Part shown: piece by piece, positions 13,078 through 24,904 of the stretch | Layout: the number at the start of each line of letters is the position of its first letter | How positions within the stretch are numbered: the first letter of the stretch is position 1 | Origin: Adineta steineri | Taxonomy: Eukaryota > Rotifera > Eurotatoria > Adinetida > Adinetidae | Length of the DNA stretch: 64,000 nucleotides | Assembly: GCA_905250115.1 (NCBI GenBank) | Contig: CAJNOI010000040.1 | Coordinates: 186,868 to 250,867 of the forward strand | Direction: 5' to 3' | Notes under the pieces: generated by a model | Databases searched by the model: none | What the model was told of the DNA's origin: nothing | The model's input: only the letters and a program-made list of their open reading frames with translations | Made by a program: the position numbers and the translations under genes

Positions 13078-14799
13078 CTACACATGATACATGTCTTGTG
13101 AATCACTTATTTGATTAGATTTCTTTAGATCACATGGTAATAACCATAAAATCATAGGTCCTAGAAATAAAAGAGATTATTTTAGAAAATTTATCTTTCT
13201 ACATTGTTTTTGTATTTTTACCAGGACCAAAAACTTTTCGAAATAAAACTTTTGCAGGTGGTAATGTTTGTGGTGATGAACGAGAATTTTCATCTGCTTT
13301 TAATACATCAATGATACTTCGATCATTTGTTATTGACTGAACTTGATCGATAAAAATTGCAACAACAAATAAACCAAATAAAATTGATTCAATACAAAGT
13401 ATTATGGAATGTATTCTATATATATATATAAAATAATTAAATTTCTAAGAAATCAAATATTTGATTCATACATACACTTGAGCATCAGTTTTATGCGGAA
13501 AAACAATTAATGACCAAAGTATAAATGATAATACATAGATACTAGTAACTCCTATTAGAACAAAATAATAAAAAAAACGATTCGAAATTTTTTTTATTAC
13601 CGATATAAAAAAGAAATAAAATAAAATATTTTTGATTGAATTCACCAACACAGTTATTAATCCCTAATAAATAAAGCTACTTTAAAAGAAAATAGACTTA
13701 AATATTTTACTCACAAGGACAATGATGATCTAACCTGAAATATAAGAATAATAAATAATAAAAATATATAATACAAACAATAGTTTTTATTCTTTTTTTT
13801 TCGTACCTTCAGGCTTAATTGCATTCTATTCTTATATTATTTTTTCGACGAAAGAAAAGAAAATGTTCTCAGCGAAATTAAGTTTGATGATTCATTTTTG
13901 TACAGTAGTTAGTTTTCCTCTACGATAATCTAAGTTTATTTCTATTATACGTACTTAAACAGTTGATTAATATTAACAATCAACAGACCATGAAATATTT
14001 AATTATTAAGAAATAATTAGTTCTGTATAATTTGAAAGTACTGCCCTATCAAGTGTTAATTACAAAAAGATAGTTAATTGTTTTTCTATTGTCACGTGAT
14101 ATATCCGGAAAAATATACCGAAGAACAGTTAAACTATTATCTAGTTCTGAAGGATTTATTTTTTCTCTCCTTTCAAAAATTAATTAATTTCAATAAAACG
14201 AAAATCTTACTTTCGAACACATCGTTTGCAAATTCTAAAAAATAACCAAAAATTATTTTAAATACTCTTTTTTTATCGATTCATTTACCTGCAATGATGA
14301 GATCGAGCAGGTCTGTATGTATCACATCGATTACAAACTATAAATATAACACATATATTAACATTTCGAAAGAGTAAACCTTTTCAAACACATACTCGTC
14401 CAACCTTCACCATTCTGCTGAAAAAAAAGAAATATTAGAAAAAAAATTGTGAAAAAAGAAACCTGAATTTACTTTATTATTTTCATTCGGTTTTACATCG
14501 GAAAAATCAATTCCGTTTTTTGGTAAAGGTACAAAACCGGGATCAAAATATGCAGCACGACCATGTGAAAATATCGATAGAAAAACAAATGTAGACACGA
14601 TTAACGCATTTAATGTGCCATATAAACTAAAGAATATCAATTCCAAAAAGTTAAATCATATATAGATTTGTTAAATATAAAACCTTTCATTCAATAATGG
14701 TATAATAATAACAAATAAAACAGCATACAGACAATGTAAAAGCATTGCATATGTCATTATAATACATATTATTCCGCACGGATCTTTTCGAAATAACAT
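13078..14799 (-). CDS. DHHC-type protein S-palmitoyltransferase, ZDHHC3/7-like
   Basis: Membrane enzyme that attaches palmitate to cysteines, usually at the Golgi. The start MLFRKDPCGIICIIMTYAM aligns with the ZDHHC3/7 opening (DGCGIACAIVTW). Two membrane segments follow, then SHGRAAYFDPGFVPLPKNG and the cysteine-rich domain split over four tiny exons: GWTSCNRCDTYRPARSHHCR, ICKRCVRK, LDHHCP and WINNCVGEFNQKYFI. The junctions restore the full DHHC active site. Two more membrane segments follow (FVLIGVTSIYVLSFILW and IILCIESILFGLFVVAIF), then SITNDRSIIDVLKADE and a short tail ending SQDMYHV. Divergent from the carrier gene at 14,981, with ~180 bp shared upstream DNA. Confidence 0.88.
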
Positions 14800-14980
14800 T
14801 TTTATTTAACTAATGTCAAAAAAAGGTGATCTCAAGGCAAAGAAAACGTACTAATTCAAGGAGGAATATACGAATGAAGGAAGGAATAAACAAATATATT
14901 TCATTGGTGGAAATTTTTTCACCAATAAAAATATCTTCTTAAGTAAATGTTTACTAGCGCAATCTAATTATTTGTCAAAC
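14800..14980. promoter_or_regulatory. Divergent intergenic region (ZDHHC / SLC25A15)
   Basis: Only 181 bp separate two outward-facing start codons, so both promoters must lie here or overlap the genes. I see no clear TATA box. Confidence 0.45.
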
Positions 14981-16159
14981 ATGAATTCAGCTGCTATATA
15001 TGATTTTCTAAGTGGCATAGCCGGTACAATCTTCTATATTATTTAAATTAAATTCATTAATTATTTAATTTTAGGTGCAACAGCTTCAGTTTATATAGGA
15101 CAACCATTAGATACAATCAAAACAAAACTTCAAATATTTCCAAATCGTTATAAAAATTTTATTGATTGTGCTCAAAAAATTTTTTATAAAGATGGTATAC
15201 ATGGTTTATATGCTGGAACATTACCATCATTACTTGCTAATGCTGCTGGTAATTATTTTGAGAGAACGAAAAGAAAAATTTTTTTTTTTTTCTATACAGA
15301 AAATGGAGTTTTATTTATGGCATATGGACAATGTCAAAATGTGATTTGTTTATTAAATAATAAAAATCACAATGAAGAATTAACATCAATTGAAAATATG
15401 GCAGCTGGAAGTTTGGCAGCAGCATTTGCATCTTTAGCTTTATGTCCAACTGAATTAGTCAAATGTCGAATACAAACAATGAATGAAATGACTCTAAACA
15501 AAGATATGCCGCATACACGTAAAACGATGTAAATAAAAATTTCTTTTTTTTTTGCCTTTTGTTATTTTTACAGTCTTGTGATAAATACGTGAAAATATTT
15601 TTAGTTCGCCAATTGATATAACACGAAATATAATACGCACCGAAGGCGCAAGAGGATTATATCGTGGATTAACGGCAACTTTAGCTAGAGAATGTCCTGG
15701 TTATGGATGTTTTTTTGGTGGATATGAATTAACAAGATCTTTATTAACAAAAGAAAACGAACAAAAGAAAGATATTGGTAATGATCTATTATATATTCAA
15801 ATTGTTATATGTTTTGTTTTCTCATAAAAATAGGACTGGTTAAAACATGGATCTCAGGCGGTATGGCTGGTATTTGTTTTTGGATATTTATGTTCCCTGT
15901 TGATGCAATTAAATCACGTATACAAGTATTTAAACCCAATATGAGTATTATGAATTACACACTTCAAGTCATTAAAAATGAAGGTAAAGAATACGATTTT
16001 GACTAGTCTTTTTTTATTCATATGAATATTCTTATATAAATAGGTTTTACAACATTATATGCTGGATTATTACCAACACTTATTCGTACTTTTTTTGCAA
16101 CTGGAACTTTATTTATCACCTATGAAAAAGTTCAATCATTATTACATAATTCTTTTTAA
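14981..16159 (+). CDS. SLC25A15: Mitochondrial ornithine carrier, SLC25A15-like
   Basis: Inner-membrane carrier exchanging ornithine and citrulline in the urea-cycle/arginine pathway. It starts MNSAAIYDFLSGIAG. Three mitochondrial-carrier repeats are visible, with PxD/E-x-x-K/R signatures: GQPLDTIKTKLQ, LCPTELVKCRIQTMNEM and FPVDAIKSRIQV. Each repeat has its trailing G-containing segment (KDGIHGLYAGTLPSLLAN, EGARGLYRGLTATLARE, FTTLYAGLLPTLIRTFF). The phrases ENGVLFMAYGQCQ and CPTELVKCRIQTMNEM match ORNT1 specifically. Six exons, about 290 residues, near family length. Stop at 16,157-16,159. Confidence 0.92.
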
Positions 16160-16392
16160 ATTTTATACGATAATTAGGTATTTATTTAATAGTATAAAAA
16201 CATGATCACCGGTGTTATTAGCTTCAAGTATTTGTAATCCAGTGACTTTTCTCATTATTATTATTTTTCGTTATATTTTCAAAATAAACTAGCACAATTT
16301 TAAATTTATTATTTCTTCTCATTTTCTAATATGAGGTAAATTTATTTGCTTATTAGATAAGATAATTTATATACATATATATATATTTATGA

Positions 16393-19300
16393 ATGGATGA
16401 AACAAAACTACCAAGTAAAAATATTGTATTTTATATAATAATCAATCTATTGATAATTTATATTAAGAATTATTTAATCAATCAACATTTTCATATCGTA
16501 TACTTGGTGGTGCAACTGTACTTCGTCCTAATTATAATGGAAATCGTGTAATAGCAGCAGGACAACAAAGTATATCTTATATATTCATTAAAATACAAAA
16601 TAATTATTTCTTTTTTCTTCTGATTTGACTAAATAGATTTTCAATTACTTGCTATTAAAGAAGTTGATGGAACTGAACAATTCGTTAAAGAACATGACTT
16701 TCGTAATGGATTTAGATCGTCGAATACAGCATTACAACCAACAGATATTGCATGGAATCCACATGATGGTAAGTAGTATACTTTCGTTTTAGTTGTAAAT
16801 AAGAAAACAAATGAATTATTTTTCTAGAGACTTGTTTTGCATCAGCAAGTACAGCTGGTCTTTTAAATATTTGGGATATCCAACAACCTATACTGAATGC
16901 TCAAGTTAAAATTCATAATGCAACTATAAATCGTATTCAATTCCATCCAACAAGTATAAATTTCAAATAAGAAAGAGAGTATCTATACAATTTGTATTAT
17001 ATATTTAGATCAGAAAGTGTTATTAACAGCATCACAAGATGGATATGCGAAGGTTAGATAAATGAATTCATTATTCGTATGAATATTTAAAACAAAAACA
17101 TATATGTATATAGTTAATTGATTTTCGAACATATAATACAAATAAAGTTGTTGCATCATTTCGTCATGTTAGTGAAGATGGATTTCGTGATATACAAATT
17201 AATCCAGAAAATCCATTTTTATTTGCTGCAGCATTAAATGATCAATGTATTGTACCAGTATGTAAAAATAATTGTTTTTTTTATTTATTTTGAAAATACA
17301 GGGGAGTTTTTTTTTCTTCTTCTATAAATTAGCTTTGGGATATTCGAAGCATTCAAACACCTGTTATGGTATTAACAACAGCAGATAGAACGTTATGTCT
17401 TGCATGGAATATGAATAAACCTTATTGGCTTGCTACTGGTGGTCGAGATCGGACTATACGAGTGAAGTTTAAACAAAATATTTCGTATAATTAAATAAAA
17501 TTTGTTTGAAATTCAAAGGTTTGGAATACACAAGATAGTAATGTTCGACAAGAACCTTTATTTAAAGTTCAATCATTTGGCACAGTGTCTAAACTTAGTT
17601 GGCGTCCATCGTGTCATTATCATATAGCATGTTCAACACTCTTAGTAGATCCACGTATTCATGTTTGGGATGTTAGACGTGCTTATCTACCATATGCATC
17701 TTTTTGTCATCATCAAAGTATGAATTAGAGATTTTTTTTAGCTGTTATGATTATTCCGATACTATAGAAGATCCTCTCATAAAAGTATTACTTGGAATTG
17801 TTTATATAATGATTTTATTTTTTGTGCTTAGATACAATTGGTGATTTTTCATGGCGTCCAAATTCTGATAATCTTCTGTCAATTAGTCGCGATGAGAACT
17901 TAGTTCATGCTCATATATCAAGTGCAATAAGAACTGATCAATTTGCACCTTTATTTTCATTAAATGCTACATCAAAGGGTCATGTTTATTCTGCTATGCC
18001 AAATATTGATAATGATTATATTCGTGCATTATATTCTGAACATCATATTCCAACGTCATTTACAGGACTAAAAAAATGTTATTCAGAAGAAATTATGTCA
18101 ACATTTTTAAAATGGAATAAAACAATTCCTGGCAAATCTATTGTTGGAATTTATGCAAATTCTTCAATCGATAATTCCGTTGAATCATTTCATAAATTTG
18201 CAAGAGGATGGACATTTGGAAATGGTGATAAATCATCTCAATCATTGATTGAAATATGTGATATGAATAGTATTGTTGCTGAACAATTGCAAAGACCAGA
18301 TTTAAGAGCAACATGGGAAGTAATTAAAATGATTTATGCTGATTGTGATGGTCTACAAGCTTATCGAATGCATTCATCGAGAAATACACCATCAACAACA
18401 AAAAATCGTCATATAAGTGACTCATTAAGTGGTCATAGACATCATCATCACCATCATCATCATCATAATTATCTTCAACACATAGCTTCAATGGCAAATA
18501 GTACAGAAATGCAACAACAAGATAATGAATCGAATGAAGAATTAAATGGAAGAAAACGAATTAAATCACAAGATCAAATAATACCACCAAATTCACAAAT
18601 GGGTATCAATATATAATTTTGTTTTGCATCATCTCTAATCTTTATTATCATTCATCTTCTAGAAATGATTGATGATGCTGATACATATATTGTACGAGAT
18701 GTATTAACGGATGATATTATCTTTATTACTCCTGAAGATGCATTAAATATTATGAATGGTTATGATATGTTATATGAGAACGAAGTAAGAAATTTTTACA
18801 CCCTTGGAAACGAATGATGTATATTTACATTCGATTTTGAATGAATCTGACGAAATTTATGTAGATTTTTTATCGTGTAATTATAATTATACATACTAGT
18901 TTAGTCTCTTTATAATGACTATATCATTTTAATTTTGCAATAAGAAAGTTATTTAACTTACAAGGGAAGATCCCGAAAAAATGTTTTGACTATAATTTTT
19001 CACCAAATTGGCCTTCGTCGATAATTGTTTTATACTTTACATCAGGGCACTTAGTGTAGCACTCCCACATAATATTAGCCTTTCGCTCGGATCATCACTT
19101 CGAGACCTTCCTCTGTTAGTAAAAAATAACAAATAAAACCTTTAGAGATATTTCCTTCTGTATTAATCATTATTTTTCGATTGATTGATCATTGTTAAAT
19201 GACAACTGAAAATTTTATTGCCTCTTAATATTATTATGCAGAATGAGTTCAAAACAATACATATATGTATCGATATTTATTTTTATCATAGTATGATATT

Positions 19301-20444
19301 GATACTATGCATGATGGAATGCCAATGGCATCAAATGAAACACCATCAATAATAAATGGTGATAGTGATATGAATGGTCTTCCATATGATAGAGTATCTA
19401 ATCGATATCATGATGCAATAATGACGATGAAAGAGAATGAATTTGGACCTGTGCCTGATTTTGATAGGTAAAAACTAATCAGAAGAGATTCCTTATTTAA
19501 TCTAATAATTTCATTCATATTTCTAGTCCTGATAGTGCTATGCCTGAACCAATGCCACATATGCTAACAGATGATTCAGATAAATTTTTTACAATTGATG
19601 AAAGTTATTGTCCAACAATGCAAAATCATCCATTAATTTTTGATGATGTTATAAAACAAACAATATGGTATTATGTTGAAAATGTAAAATTTATTTTTCG
19701 AAAAAAAAAACTTCTTCTCTATTGAAATATTTTTATAGAATGAACTTCAAGTAGCAGTTCATCTTTTACTTGCACTTTATCCAAAACTTGGTGATCGTAA
19801 AATTTTACAATTATTTAGTGCTGCACATTTTAATTGGATTAAAATATATATTGGTAACTTTTTTCTAAAATATTTATTTATTTATTAAAACTATTCTTTA
19901 TTGATTTGAATTAGAATTATTACAAAAATTACGTTTATTTGTTAAAGCTAAACAAATAACAAAACATTGTTTAGAAAAAGAAAAAATTCCATTAAATTAT
20001 GATTCAAGTGATTATGATGGTACACTTATACTTGCTGCACAATCACCAACACTTAAACGTCCAACAACATCTACAATTCCATCAGCAACTAAAAATCCTT
20101 CGTCTACACCGAAAGATTTTATGTGTACGATTTGGTTAGTTTCAATTTTAGGATAATTATTCATATTGAGTTGAAAAACTATCGATGAGTCTTATAATGA
20201 TCTACCTCTTGATATCTTTTACATTTAATATTTTAGTCGAATACCATGTCGAGGTGTATTTTCATTTTGTGGTGTTTGTTTTCATGGTGGTCATATCGAT
20301 CATATTCGAACTTGGTTTAATACTCATGATGAATGTCCGTATGGTTGTGGTCATCGATGTAAAGATCGTGATACACAAAATCGTCGTTCACGTGGTATTT
20401 CTCAACGTTTTACTTCAAAATCACCATTTGTCTTTCAACAGTGA
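16393..20444 (+). CDS. WDR24: WDR24, GATOR2 subunit (WD40 + C-terminal zinc domain)
   Basis: GATOR2 component that relays amino-acid sufficiency to mTORC1 at the lysosome. A short first exon (MDETKLP) splices near 16,414 to an exon beginning near 16,469, giving KLFNQSTFSYRILGGATVLR. WD40 blades follow: ASASTAGLLNIWDIQQP, LLTASQDGYAK, LWDIRSIQTP, WLATGGRDRTIRVWN, IHVWDVRRAYLPYASF and DFSWRPNSDNLLSISRDENL. Then an alpha-solenoid (RPDLRATWEVIKMIYADCDG), an acidic linker, and a C-terminal zinc module CTICRIPCRGVFSFCGVCFHGGH...CPYGCGHRC that matches WDR24. A run of nine histidines lies near 18,440. The first zinc knuckle seen in vertebrate WDR24 (CSHC...CDRC) is not visible before the RING-like part. 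The first exon is an inference. Confidence 0.85.
18430..18468 (+). repeat. CAT/CAC trinucleotide run (poly-His) in WDR24
   Basis: Imperfect CAT/CAC repeat encoding about nine consecutive histidines in the disordered linker after the solenoid start. Likely to vary in length between alleles. Confidence 0.8.
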
Positions 20445-20685
20445 TTGAATAAAATATAAATCGACATAAACTCTGGCTATTTTTCATTGCTTTATTTTCT
20501 ATCTCAGGTCTTCAAGAATTTATATTATTATTTTTTTTGTATAAATACCTGTATTTTTCGTTCTTTTTTGTTCTTGCTCAATGATAAATCAGTTTAAAGA
20601 GAGAAATATATATATATATACATACATGTGTTGATTTTTCATATCGTTTTTTTTTTATAGATTATTTTTATCTCTTATTGAAAAC

Positions 20686-21411
20686 ATGTTAATGGACGAT
20701 TATAAATATTTATTTAAAGTTGTTCTTATTGGTAATGCTAGTGTTGGTAAAACATGTCTTGTACGTCGATTTTGTCAAGATGTTTTTCCTGCTGGACAAG
20801 CAGCAACTATTGGTGTTGATTTTTTAATTAAAACTGTTGAAGTTGATGGAGAAAAAATTAAGGTTTGAATATTCATAAATGATTCTTTTTGAATAATATT
20901 GATAATTTAGCTTCAAATATGGGATACAGCTGGGCAAGAACGTTTTCGCTCAATAACACAATCATATTATCGATCTGCCAATGCATTGATTATTGTATTT
21001 GATATAAATAATCTTGCTACATTTTCAAGTCTTCCAGATTGGGTTCGTGAAGTAAAAGCTTATTCAAATAATGATGTTTTATGTACACTTGTGGGTTCGT
21101 ATAAGGACTTTTTCTTTGTACAAAATAAATAATAACATCATTTTTTTTTCTTTCTATTAGGTAATAAATGTGACATTAATGAACGTGAAGTTCCAACACA
21201 TGTTGCAGAACAATTTGCTGAAAAAAATGATATGTGGTATTTAGAAACATCTGCTAAAAATAGTGATAATGTAGAGAAATTATTTCAAACAATTGCCGAA
21301 GAATTAACAATGAAAGCAAAAGAATCAACTATAGGTCCATCAGATAGTTTAAATTCAGCATTTTCTAATGGAAATCAACAAACAAAATCGGTGAAATCAA
21401 ATTGTTGTTAA
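20686..21411 (+). CDS. RAB30: RAB30 small GTPase
   Basis: Golgi-associated Rab GTPase. It starts [20 protein letters not shown], close to the human RAB30 start MSMEDY. G-box motifs: GNASVGKT (P-loop), ATIGVDF (switch I), [11 protein letters not shown] (switch II), NKCD (guanine binding) and [18 protein letters not shown] and [18 protein letters not shown] are RAB30-like. It ends SVKSNCC, a double-cysteine geranylgeranylation site. Three exons; introns at ~20,863 and ~21,093. The length, about 205 residues, is normal. Confidence 0.93.
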
Positions 21412-22198
21412 AGATAAATATCTTTAACATTTTGTTTTTCTCTTATTCTCAATTTTTATTGATAAATAATAAACATGGCGAGCTTCTGTCTTCTTTTATT
21501 GTAATACTCCTATTTGTGCATTTATATTATTCCTATTTGATCTGGTTTTGTTTTTCTACTGTTTAATCAGTTGGGAGAATCTCTTTTTGTTGCTTATTGT
21601 GCTTTATAAAATTTTTTGTATGTGTTTGTACAATGAATTTTTTTTGTTTTGGTGGCTTCTGTTTACAAACATTTAAGTCAAAAATTTCTCTTTTTTTTTA
21701 TACTCGCAAAATTTACTTGCAATAATAAAATAATAGTTTGAACATTTGACGAGGGGGTTTAAAAATATAAATTAGACTGTTTCGATATGTACCATACTCA
21801 AATGATACAACAAAAACAATAAAAGATAATTAGATTAGAAAAAAAGCTAAGATTGAATGTCTTTAAAATTACATTATTTTTGATAATCAATTAATCTAAT
21901 AAATCCCGATAAACCATTTCAATAATCCTATTAAAATAATTTTTATCAACTCGAATGAAATCTATGTTTTTTTTATTTACATGACTAATCAATTTCTTGT
22001 GTACCGTAACGGAACTCTACTAAAACATCAAGTGAAGGTATAATTACTTTACGAGAGTACTGAAGTCGACTCAATTCCTGTTTCATTTGATAAATCTTAT
22101 CTTTTCGATTACTTCAATTTAAATCATTGACTGGACAATGTCTAAATCTTTTTTTGTTAGAAAAAGAAAAGACAAGTAAGTTTTTGTTCTTATATATC
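21412..22198. other. Non-coding gap RAB30-AATF
   Basis: 3' flank of RAB30, T-rich at first, then AT-rich with no recognisable gene. It ends at the inverted-repeat element at 22,199. Confidence 0.5.
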
Positions 22199-22286
22199 TA
22201 GGCATGTAACCGAACCCGAACGGTTCGGGTTCGAGTTCGACCTCGGGTCCGGGTTCGGGTTCGAGTTCGGGTTCGCTACATGCCTA
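22199..22286. mobile_element. 88-bp GC-rich inverted-repeat element (GGGTTCGGGTTCG motif)
   Basis: Sharp GC-rich island in AT-rich DNA. The left end TAGGCATGTAACCGAACCC and the right end GGGTTCGCTACATGCCTA are inverted copies with one or two mismatches. The middle is tandem GGGTTCGAGTTCG-type motifs, and ACCCGAACGGTTCGGGT makes a further inner palindrome. TA at each edge fits a TA target duplication. Its size suits a MITE-like element. No coding capacity. Confidence 0.65.
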
Positions 22287-22567
22287 TAAATACCTATCAA
22301 ATTTTTTCGATATTCACTCGAAATAATATTGTTATTAAGTCGGATTGTAGTTAAGTCTATGATATGGCTACAGATTTGAATGAGTTATACCTGGTATAGG
22401 ACATGGATGAATCACACTCTTAAGATTATTCAAATAATAATTCATCATTATTTAGATAAACGTATCCAAAATGTTTAGAAATTAGACTTTTATGTTCAAC
22501 AGTTGAACTTCAAATGTTTTTTTTGGTTATTTTTATTGTTTAATTAAACAAAACAAAAAACAATGTA

Positions 22568-24904
22568 TTAAATGATACGAATATCATTCACTGGTGATGT
22601 TTGTTGTGTATCAATTGTTGTTAATTGATGTCTACCAAATAATGATGAGAAAAGATCGGATCTAAATCAAATAAAAAACAAACAACATGTATTTTCTTTA
22701 TTTAATTTCTTTTTATTTACTTTGCTTGATCAGTAAATGAACATCTATCAATTGGTGCCATATAATTAACTAATTTTTTATGAATATTATAACGAATTTT
22801 GCGATCTTTACTTGCTTTGGTATCAAGATTCTTTTTCAATTTAGTTCGCAATTTTCTTAATTGAGCCCAATGTCTATAAAAATTAATCATCAATAAGATG
22901 AAAAGTAAGTATTCTATAGATATATATTTAACTTACTTGCTTATTTGTTCAGGATCAGTAATTGATGCTGTTTTACGTTCAATATATTCACGTAATAATT
23001 GATGATAAAAATCACCGTCATCAAAAATTTCCGGATTTATTTTCGTTGTTAAATCATTTGATATTTCTGAATTCTGATTAGGTGATGATGGCGGACATAT
23101 AAGATCATAATCTATTCGACTTGTTTGTGTACGTTTGATAAGTCGATCAGGTAATGCCATAATCTAAATGTAATTACCGATATATCCAGATTAATTTAAA
23201 ATGTTTGGTTTTAGAAAATAATTTTATTTACCTCTTTGATTTGTACAATTGGTGATTGTTCAACAGCATTCATTTTATTCTGCTTTGAGAAATCACGTGT
23301 ACGTTCAAACCATTTTTGTATAACAGTATCTCTAATTAATTAAAATTCTATTATAAAATTTTTGAAAAAAGAAGGTTTTCAATGATTTACCTTTCGGGTG
23401 TAAATTGTGTATAACTTTTACTCAGTTCTTCATCAATAGCTTGTTCATTATTTTTAAAACGTTTTGATAATGTTTTAAAAACTTCTGTTGTTTCATTATT
23501 ATTGTTATTATCATCATCGTCATTTTCACGTACTCGTTTAGCTGAACGACGATTTTCAATTGCAAGAAGTAATGCCAATGTTTTACGAAACAATTTTGTA
23601 TCTTAAAAACACAATCATATTAAAATACAATTTTCATTATTGTTTTACTTTCATCGATCACATCACGTAATTCAGTATCATCATCATCATCATCGGGTAT
23701 TATTGTCGTTGTTGGTAAACAATTACAAGTTATTGTTGCACGTTGAAGTTTAATACGTAATTCAAGAAATGAATCCCATAAAGCTAAAGAGAACAAACAA
23801 ATCTAGGTATAACTTTTATTAACAATGTATCGAAGAAGAACACGACGTGTTCGATGTTTCTTTGTTTTCTTTTCCCTATATAAAAGTTAGTTACACATAT
23901 ATATTTTAATCATATTACATAATTTATTCTATTTCAAACATGCAAATCTTTCTGTTTATCCTTGTTATTTTATCAATTGTAACCAGTTCATTCGCCTTGT
24001 GGCCGTTTTCATCAAATAAAGATGAATGTCCCCCAATAAAATTATACAATCCAAAAGATTCATCATTTACTGGTGTGAAACTCTATACAAATAAAGATAC
24101 ATTTCATCCAATACTTCTTAAATTATCAAAATATGCTAAAGATTGTAATGTTAAAATTCGTGTTAAACAAGCATTTATTCAAGAAAATTCAAAAATAATC
24201 AATGAAAAAATCAATGATCATAGTGAAATGGCTTTTCGACTTGGCGAAGCTATTGAATTTGAATTAGTTGATAAGAAAAACAACTTATTATGTAGTAAAA
24301 TATGTCTTCAAAAGGATGTATCAACATTAGGAGTATCAGAAGCAAAATGTTTCTTACAAAAATTTTCAAAAATTTCTGATTTAAGACAAGATGCTATTAA
24401 ACCAAATATTTTATTAAGACAAACAACTCCTGTTGAATCACTTATTAAACTTCAAGCTAAACGAAAAGATATACAAAATAAATGTATTAAACTTAAAATG
24501 GATGCTTAATATTTATTTATTTCATAATTTAATGTAGAATCAAACTTCTTTTTTTTTCTTATTAATATAAATAAAAATCAATATTATTCACTAGTCTAAA
24601 AGAGAATAGAATTTTTTCTAATCCTAAAAAGTTAAAAGTTTATAAAGAGTAAACTAAACTAACCAATTTGTTTCTTCAAAACATCAGCTTTTTGTTTATC
24701 TGTATTAAGTTTTGAATTCTGTTGATCTGTTGATTCTTCTTCCATTTGTATAGATGATTCATCTTCATCAACATTATCATCTTCACTTGTAATACTTTCA
24801 TCATCAATTTCTAATAAGAAAATATAAAGACTGAATATATCTTAATTAAATATAGAAAACTCACCATCTTCATCATTGTTACTATAATCATCTTCGGAAT
24901 TCAT
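22568..24904 (-). CDS. AATF: AATF/Che-1 (apoptosis-antagonizing transcription factor)
   Basis: Nucleolar ribosome-biogenesis and transcription cofactor. Acidic 5' exons (MNSEDDYSNNDED, ITSEDDNVDEDESSIQ) precede KADVLKKQIALWDSFLELRI, the diagnostic AATF N-terminal core (human [20 protein letters not shown]). Later exons give LSKRFKNNEQAIDEEL, ALPDRLIKRTQTSRIDYD, NPEIFDDGDFYHQLLREYIE, KTASITDPEQ and KASKDRKIRYNIHKKL followed by NYMAPIDRC. These match the conserved C-terminal domain in order. Stop at 22,568. One intron (~23,787-24,661) is ~875 bp and contains a complete gene on the other strand. The start at 24,904 is uncertain; frame and splice signals permit one more upstream exon. Confidence 0.88.
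23940..24509 (+). CDS. Secreted protein of unknown family nested in an AATF intron
   Basis: Single-exon gene of 189 residues. MQIFLFILVILSIVTSSFAL is a clear signal peptide. The mature part has cysteines at roughly residues 30, 69, 117, 121, 136 and 181. KLSKYAKDCNVKIRVKQAF followed by HSEMAFRLGEAIEFEL and LCSKICL vaguely recalls the layout of secreted D,D-peptidase-like (M15) proteins, but I cannot identify the metal ligands, so that is only a hypothesis. A TATA-like ATATAAAAGTT lies ~60 bp before the ATG, and AATAAAAATC lies shortly after the stop. This suggests an independent gene. Confidence 0.75.
   Translation: MQIFLFILVILSIVTSSFALWPFSSNKDECPPIKLYNPKDSSFTGVKLYTNKDTFHPILLKLSKYAKDCNVKIRVKQAFIQENSKIINEKINDHSEMAFRLGEAIEFELVDKKNNLLCSKICLQKDVSTLGVSEAKCFLQKFSKISDLRQDAIKPNILLRQTTPVESLIKLQAKRKDIQNKCIKLKMDA

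Noticed and set aside
22199-22286. Telomere-like or rRNA fragment
   Set aside because: The GGGTTCG motif is not a simple telomeric repeat array, and the inverted ends indicate a discrete element. No rRNA similarity is recognised.
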